Source: Candidatus Aminicenantota bacterium
GTDB taxonomy: Bacteria; Acidobacteriota; Aminicenantia; Aminicenantales; JAFGAV01
Reading direction: 5' to 3'
DNA length: 8,900 bases
Assembly (NCBI GenBank): GCA_016867615.1
Contig: VGJG01000051.1
Location: 1-8,900, forward strand
In this document: positions 5,803 to 8,900 of the stretch, one piece after another
Position numbering within the stretch: position 1 is the stretch's first letter
Layout of the letters: each line of letters opens with the position of its first letter
Position numbers and translations under genes: made by a program
Notes under the pieces: generated by a model
Seen by the model: only the letters and a program-made list of their open reading frames with translations
Told to the model about the DNA's origin: nothing
Database searches by the model: none

Positions 5803-6468
5803 ATGGAGCAGCCCGACCTCTTTCCGCCGGACGCCGGACGCATCGGCACGGATGAGTCGGGCAAGGGCGATTACTTCGGCCCGCTGGTCGTGGCCGCGTT
5901 CTTTCTGCCCGAAGGCCAGGAGGAGGTCCTGCGCGAGCTCGGAGTCCGGGACAGCAAGACGACCTCGGACAACCGCGCCCGGGAGCTGGCCGAGGTCCTT
6001 CGCCGGGGCTATGTCCATTCGGTGGTGGCCGTCGGCCCGGAGCGCTACAACGAGCTCTACGACCGGCTGCGCAATCTCAACAAGATCCTGGCCTGGGCGC
6101 ACGCCCGGGTCATCGAGAACATCCTCCTGGAAAAGAACGTCAAGCTGGCCGTCACCGACCAGTTCGGGGACAAAGCCTTCGTGCTCAACGCCCTGATGAA
6201 GAAGGGCCGGACGATTTCGCTCATCCAGAAGCCGAAGGCCGAGGAAGACCCGGCCGTGGCCGCGGCCTCGCTCCTGGCCCGGGCGGAGTTCCTGAAGCGG
6301 CTCCATTTTCTGTCGCGGGACACGGGGTTCGAGCTGCCCAAGGGCTCCTCGCCCCCGGCCGAGGCGGCGGCGGTCGCGCTGGTGAAGCAGCAGGGCCCCG
6401 AAGCCCTGAACCGCGTGGCCAAGGTGCACTTCAAGATGACCGCCCGCATCCTCGCCGCCGCCAAATAA
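5803..6468 (+). CDS. rnhC: Ribonuclease HIII, short form
   Basis: A 221-residue RNase H type 2-fold enzyme that cuts the RNA strand of RNA-DNA hybrids. The hallmark is GTDESGKGDYFGPLVVAA (15-32) with catalytic D17 and E18; the KGDYFGPL form marks HIII rather than HII. A third acid is D119 in AVTDQFG, the fourth is probably among E147-D149 before AVAAASLLAR, and RDSK (49-52) is the usual conserved turn. Firmicute RNase HIII is about 300-310 residues with an N-terminal TBP-like substrate-binding domain. Here only about 14 residues precede the catalytic core, so that domain is absent. It starts 13 bases after the CoA-transferase stop, so the two are probably co-transcribed, though there is no functional link. 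The CAAATAATGGGG duplication begins inside its last codons. Confidence 0.88.
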   Translation: MEQPDLFPPDAGRIGTDESGKGDYFGPLVVAAFFLPEGQEEVLRELGVRDSKTTSDNRARELAEVLRRGYVHSVVAVGPERYNELYDRLRNLNKILAWAHARVIENILLEKNVKLAVTDQFGDKAFVLNALMKKGRTISLIQKPKAEEDPAVAAASLLARAEFLKRLHFLSRDTGFELPKGSSPPAEAAAVALVKQQGPEALNRVAKVHFKMTARILAAAK

Positions 6469-6485
6469 TGGGGCAAATAATGGGG
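6462..6485 (+). repeat. Tandem 12-bp duplication at the RNase HIII stop
   Basis: CAAATAATGGGG occurs twice in a row (6462-6473 and 6474-6485), exactly. The first copy contains the RNase HIII stop codon; the second runs into the left arm of the AT-rich palindromic element. It may reflect replication slippage or an insertion event. Confidence 0.75.
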
Positions 6486-6583
6486 GACACAGCACATATT
6501 TGCCTGATTGGAAATCATGTGTGTTCCAAATAATATAAGAGATTACAGTGTATCCGTCAGGTTAATAGGAATAATGTCCCCCC
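6482..6583. mobile_element. Small AT-rich palindromic element (MITE- or REP-like)
   Basis: The 131-base gap 6469-6599 is strikingly AT-rich (line 6481-6540 is 23/60 G+C) between GC-rich genes. GGGGGACA (6482-6489) and TGTCCCCC (6575-6582) are inverted ends, both preceded by AATAAT. Inside, 6484-6527 folds into an imperfect hairpin: GGGACA with TGTTCC (one wobble), CACATATTT with AAAT-C-ATGTG, and CC with GG around a TGATT loop, with small bulges. I recall similar palindromes (GGGGACAGCACATATTT type) near transposase-derived repeats in other bacteria, but that is memory, not a search. It encodes nothing, so it would depend on a transposase supplied elsewhere. Confidence 0.5.
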
Positions 6584-6589
6584 TTTAGA

Positions 6590-6597
6590 GGAGGAGG
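6590..6597 (+). promoter_or_regulatory. Ribosome binding site of the DUF401 gene
   Basis: GGAGGAGG lies just upstream of ATG 6600; its first GGAGG is 5 bases from the start. This supports translation starting at 6600. The palindromic element immediately upstream leaves little room for an ordinary promoter. Confidence 0.6.
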
Positions 6598-6599
6598 AA

Positions 6600-7820
6600 A
6601 TGGCCGGGATTCTTAAGGTTGTTCTCGTCATCGGCCTCCTCCTTTTCCTGATCAGGAAGAAGTGGGACTTGGGGCTCGTCCTTTTCCTGGGCGCCGGCCT
6701 GACCGCGGTCCTCTTCGGCCTCGAGGTCCGCGCCATCGGCCGCGACGTTTTCCAGGCCTCCACCGCCGGCGAAACGCTCAGTCTGGTGGGCATCTTCTGG
6801 CTGGTGATCTATCTCGGGACCTTCCTGAAGACGAAGGAATATTTCAAGGTCATGATCGACGCCCTGAAGCGTCTCGTTCCCGACGCGCGGCTCATCCTCG
6901 CCCTGCCGCCGGCGTTCATCGGCCTCCTGCCCGTTTTCGCCGGGGCCATGCTCTCGGCGCCCATCATCGAGGAGGCGGGGGGGAGATGGGGCCTCAAGCC
7001 GGCCTGGAAGACGTTCTACAACTACTGGTTCCGCCACATCTGGGAATACACCTGGCCGCTCTACGCCAACCTCATCATCGCCGCGGCCGTACTGAAGATC
7101 CCCATTCTGCGGATCTCCCTCCACCAGATCCCCTTCACCCTCCTGGCCGCCGGCGCGGGGCTGGTCATGCTTTTCCGGTATGTCCCCGCCCTGCCCCGGG
7201 AGAGCCGGGAGGGGAGGAAGCGCGCCGCCGCGGGGCGCCTTCTTTTCAGCCTGTGGCCCATCCTCCTGGTCATCGTGCTCATCTTCGGCCTGCGCCTGAA
7301 AATGCTCCTGGCCCTGGGAATTGCGGCCCTGGCGACGCAGGTCCTGTCCCGGATGAACCTCAGGGAGCGGGCGGGCCTCATCCTCAAGAGCCTCGACTGG
7401 AAGTCGGGCATCCTCATCGTGTCGGTCATGGTCTTCAAGAAGATCCTCGGCACATCGGGGGCGCTCGAGGCCGTGAGCCGGGCCGTGTCGCCCCAGGGCG
7501 CCGGGGCCTACATCCTTCTTTTCGCCGCGCCGTTCCTCATCGGCTGGCTGACGGGCGTCAACCAGGCGTTCGTCGGGATCTCCTTTCCCATGCTCCTGCC
7601 GATCTTCGGGGCGGGCCATCCCGACATGGTCCTGGTGGTCTTCGCCTACGTCAGCGGGTTCGTCGGCATCCTCCTCTCGCCGGCTCATCTCTGCCTGATC
7701 ACGACCGTCGCCTATTTCAAGACATCGTTGCGCGACGTCTACCGCATCCTCCTCCCCCCAGCGGCCGTCGTCTGGGCCGCGGCGCTGGTGATGCTGGTCG
7801 TTGCAAAATTTGTCTTATGA
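6600..7820 (+). CDS. DUF401 family integral membrane protein, putative transporter
   Basis: A 406-residue, very hydrophobic inner-membrane protein with roughly ten membrane segments (first about 4-18, last about 387-405) and a basic loop near 200-212. It matches the uncharacterised DUF401 family by its conserved blocks: GLLPVFAGAMLSAPII (108-123), NYWFRHIWEYTWPLY (141-155), GWLTGVNQAFVGISFPMLLP (315-334) and SPAHLCLITTVAYF (360-373). The two-half layout, with proline- and glycine-broken helices in each half, resembles ion-transporter-superfamily carriers for organic acids, so a transport role is likely but the substrate is unknown. Export or uptake of a carboxylate made by the upstream fermentation genes would fit the context, but is inference. 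The palindromic element at 6482-6583 separates it from RNase HIII. Confidence 0.8.
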   Translation: MAGILKVVLVIGLLLFLIRKKWDLGLVLFLGAGLTAVLFGLEVRAIGRDVFQASTAGETLSLVGIFWLVIYLGTFLKTKEYFKVMIDALKRLVPDARLILALPPAFIGLLPVFAGAMLSAPIIEEAGGRWGLKPAWKTFYNYWFRHIWEYTWPLYANLIIAAAVLKIPILRISLHQIPFTLLAAGAGLVMLFRYVPALPRESREGRKRAAAGRLLFSLWPILLVIVLIFGLRLKMLLALGIAALATQVLSRMNLRERAGLILKSLDWKSGILIVSVMVFKKILGTSGALEAVSRAVSPQGAGAYILLFAAPFLIGWLTGVNQAFVGISFPMLLPIFGAGHPDMVLVVFAYVSGFVGILLSPAHLCLITTVAYFKTSLRDVYRILLPPAAVVWAAALVMLVVAKFVL

Positions 7821-7823
7821 TCT

Positions 7824-7851
7824 GAGACGAATTTCTTTCAGAAGGCGTCTC
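7824..7851 (+). terminator. Stem-loop after the DUF401 stop
   Basis: GAGACG (7824-7829) pairs with CGTCTC (7846-7851), and inside it TTCT (7833-7836) pairs with AGAA (7840-7843) around a TTC loop. It begins 4 bases after the stop codon. The bases that follow are TTAAG, not a T-run, so it may be a weak terminator or an mRNA-end-protecting hairpin. Confidence 0.4.
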
Positions 7852-7911
7852 TTAAGTGAAAGTGGCCGTTGAGCGAGCTTTGTTTTCATGAGGATGGCAA
7901 CAATGCTGGGC

Positions 7912-7986
7912 GGTTTTCTTCCATTTTGTGTGGGGAGACCGGCCTCCCTTCCAAGTGCGTCGGCCCATAGAAGATGGAAGAGAACC
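7912..7986 (+). other. Long imperfect stem-loop upstream of the small-gene promoter
   Basis: GGTTTTCTTCCAT (7912-7924) pairs with ATGGAAGAGAACC (7974-7986): 13 base pairs with one G-T wobble, of which TCTTCCAT/ATGGAAGA is a perfect 8-bp block. The 49-base loop holds a second hairpin, GGGAG (7933-7937) with CTCCC (7944-7948). A run of five T (7994-7998) follows 7 bases after the stem. It could be a terminator for DUF401 transcripts, a structured RNA, or an element end. Confidence 0.45.
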
Positions 7987-8005
7987 TGCTGGGTTTTTCC
8001 ATAAA

Positions 8006-8033
8006 TTGACAAAAGAACTGATTATGCTAGACT
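8006..8033 (+). promoter_or_regulatory. Promoter of the small-gene pair
   Basis: A perfect -35 box TTGACA (8006-8011) is followed after 16 bases by TAGACT (8028-8033, 4 of 6 to the -10 consensus). Transcription would begin near 8040, leaving almost no leader before the SD GAGG (8040-8043) and ATG 8051. The position of the -10 is less certain than that of the -35. Confidence 0.5.
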
Positions 8034-8050
8034 TTATATGAGGCAAAGAA

Positions 8051-8257
8051 ATGAAAAAGGCTTATGCGGACAGAGCCATAGCAAAGAAAACAACGCGTCG
8101 ACATGGAAATTCCATATCGGTTCGTTGCCGGGAGAAGAAGACTGTCCGACGCCGCCGCATCCATGTTGCTCCGCCGGCTTCGGCAAGGGAGATACTGGAT
8201 TCTCTGGGCATTTCCCCTTCTGAAATCCGCGCGGCCCTTAAGGCCATCGATTCATAA
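8051..8257 (+). CDS. Small basic protein, possible partner of the next gene
   Basis: A 68-residue protein I do not recognise. Residues 1-37 are strongly basic, including RRRR at 33-36, and probably disordered, fit to bind nucleic acid. Residues 44-66 (SAREILDSLGISPSEIRAAL plus KAI) look like two short helices around a turn, as in small DNA-binding or antitoxin-like proteins. The start ATG 8051 has SD GAGG (8040-8043) with 7-base spacing and a promoter just upstream. Its stop TAA (8255-8257) is followed by one codon and then the TTG start of the next gene, in the same frame, so the two are almost certainly co-expressed. A role as antitoxin, regulator or chaperone for the next protein is inference from size, charge and position. 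It could also be the front part of one split gene. Confidence 0.6.
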   Translation: MKKAYADRAIAKKTTRRHGNSISVRCREKKTVRRRRIHVAPPASAREILDSLGISPSEIRAALKAIDS

Positions 8258-8260
8258 TCT

Positions 8261-8878
8261 TTGCGAATTTCCACAAATAAGTCCGATCCGACGGCAGTCT
8301 TTCTCAATGTGCCGTTCGATGCTCGATACGAGCCTCTTTTCCTCGCCCTGATCGCCTCCCTGATTTCTATCGGAAGAAAACCCTGGTGTGTTCTGGAAAT
8401 TCCCGAGCACGGACAGGGACGCCTGAAGAGGATAGTGGAACATATCAGGGCTTGCCGGGTGTCGCTTCACGACCTCTCCAGAGTCGGGCCTCCTCCGCGA
8501 TTCAATATGCCTTTTGAGCTCGGCTTGGCCTACGCGCAGAAGATCTATCTCAAATCGGCAAGGGATCACTCGATTGTTCTTCTTGAATCCGTGCGCCATA
8601 GGCTTGCCAAAACGCTGAGCGACATGGCGGGCTTCGATCCCGTGATCCATATGAATTCCCCCCGTCGCGTTATTTCTGGAATCCTTGATAGCCTGGGAAC
8701 AGGGGCATCGGATCCGGCGGTGCCGGATGTTTATCGATTATGGAAGCAGCTTATGAAGGCTGCAAGGCAGCTCAAAAAGTCATCAGGACAAGACGATATT
8801 TATTCCAGATCGCTTTTCAGGAAATTGGTCGCCGCCAGCACGGAGCTGTCTGTTCGATGCGGATTTATTCTGCGCTGA
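8261..8878 (+). CDS. TIR/deoxyribosyltransferase-like protein of an uncharacterised family
   Basis: A 205-residue protein with the marks of an uncharacterised bacterial family I know from its motifs: VFLNVPFDARYEPLFLALI (13-31), a first Rossmann-like strand and helix; CRVSLHDLSRV (65-75); RFNMPFELGLAYA (80-92) with a conserved glutamate E86; and SDMAGFDPVIH (120-130). The order (strand, helix, 'HDLSR', then 'ELG.A' on a helix) resembles TIR and nucleoside 2-deoxyribosyltransferase folds, where a glutamate in the ELG/A helix attacks or positions a glycosidic bond. NAD or nucleotide cleavage is therefore a reasonable guess, untested. The C-terminal part from about 151 is helical and lysine-rich. 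The start is TTG at 8261, with no SD at proper distance, implying translation coupled to the 68-residue gene; the in-frame GTG 8309 would cut off the conserved FLN. Lower GC suggests transfer. Confidence 0.7.
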   Translation: MRISTNKSDPTAVFLNVPFDARYEPLFLALIASLISIGRKPWCVLEIPEHGQGRLKRIVEHIRACRVSLHDLSRVGPPPRFNMPFELGLAYAQKIYLKSARDHSIVLLESVRHRLAKTLSDMAGFDPVIHMNSPRRVISGILDSLGTGASDPAVPDVYRLWKQLMKAARQLKKSSGQDDIYSRSLFRKLVAASTELSVRCGFILR

Positions 8879-8900
8879 TATTTAATAACATATTTCGTAT

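Larger units (their letters stand above)
7821..8050. other. Lower-GC non-coding region between DUF401 and the small-gene pair
   Basis: This 230-base stretch has no convincing gene (line 7861-7920 is 30/60 G+C). It contains the stem-loop at 7824-7851, a longer two-part stem at 7912-7986, and a promoter at 8006-8033. It marks the change from the GC-rich metabolic genes to lower-GC DNA on the right. Confidence 0.6.

Noticed and set aside
4467..5864. Long open - strand frame opposite the CoA-transferase
   Set aside because: An antisense shadow; the + strand frame has E238, GIGGIP and the family motifs throughout.
6585..7688. Open - strand frame opposite the DUF401 gene
   Set aside because: A very acidic, repetitive translation (many EDE, GQE and DH runs), which is the usual mirror of a Leu/Val-rich membrane protein gene with high GC.
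1..8900. CRISPR array, tRNA or rRNA genes
   Set aside because: I looked for regularly spaced repeats, tRNA cloverleaf ends and rRNA motifs and saw none. The repeats present are hairpin units and leader copies, not spacer-separated repeats.

Overview
The window is high-GC bacterial DNA (one 60-base line inside the flavoprotein gene counts to 43/60 G+C) with ordinary bacterial gene structure. All recognisable genes lie on the + strand, most behind Shine-Dalgarno sequences. Taxon cannot be fixed from this window. The gene content (alanine-dehydrogenase fold, GltA/NfnB-type Fe-S flavoprotein, 4-hydroxybutyrate-type CoA-transferase, stand-alone RNase HIII) fits a fermentative anaerobe, for example of the Acidobacteriota/Aminicenantes kind, but that is a guess.

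Layout. Positions 1-347 have no convincing gene. They hold two diverged copies of a leader-like direct repeat (14-69 and 264-320) around a tandem pair of REP-like hairpins (77-128). A metallo-beta-lactamase-fold hydrolase follows (348-1172). Next is a broken amidohydrolase gene (1230-1573) that keeps only its signal-peptide start and its C-terminus, joined out of frame. The gap 1574-1727 carries a second, partly decayed copy of the REP-like pair and a good extended -10 promoter. That promoter drives a likely metabolic operon: an alanine-dehydrogenase-fold protein (1728-2837) that has lost several catalytic and NAD-binding residues, a two-cluster Fe-S/FAD/NAD(P)H oxidoreductase (2942-4444), a family I CoA-transferase with its catalytic glutamate (4491-5789), and RNase HIII (5803-6468). 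A small AT-rich palindromic element (6462-6583) sits at the RNase HIII stop codon. A DUF401 membrane protein follows (6600-7820).

The last kilobase is different in character. Sampled lines drop to about 42-53% G+C, a long stem-loop precedes a promoter with a perfect TTGACA -35 box, and two small genes follow: a basic 68-residue protein and a 205-residue protein of the uncharacterised 'FLNVPFD...HDLSR...RFNMPFELGL' family, which looks like a TIR/nucleoside-deoxyribosyltransferase-type fold. They are in the same reading frame, separated by one TAA and one sense codon. This is the best candidate for an undescribed system here, perhaps a toxin-partner or defence pair.

How the genes may work together (inference): the dehydrogenase-fold protein, the flavoprotein and the CoA-transferase look like parts of an amino-acid or hydroxy-acid fermentation route, linking an amino- or keto-acid step to redox balancing and CoA transfer to acetate. 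RNase HIII and DUF401 are probably neighbours by position only.
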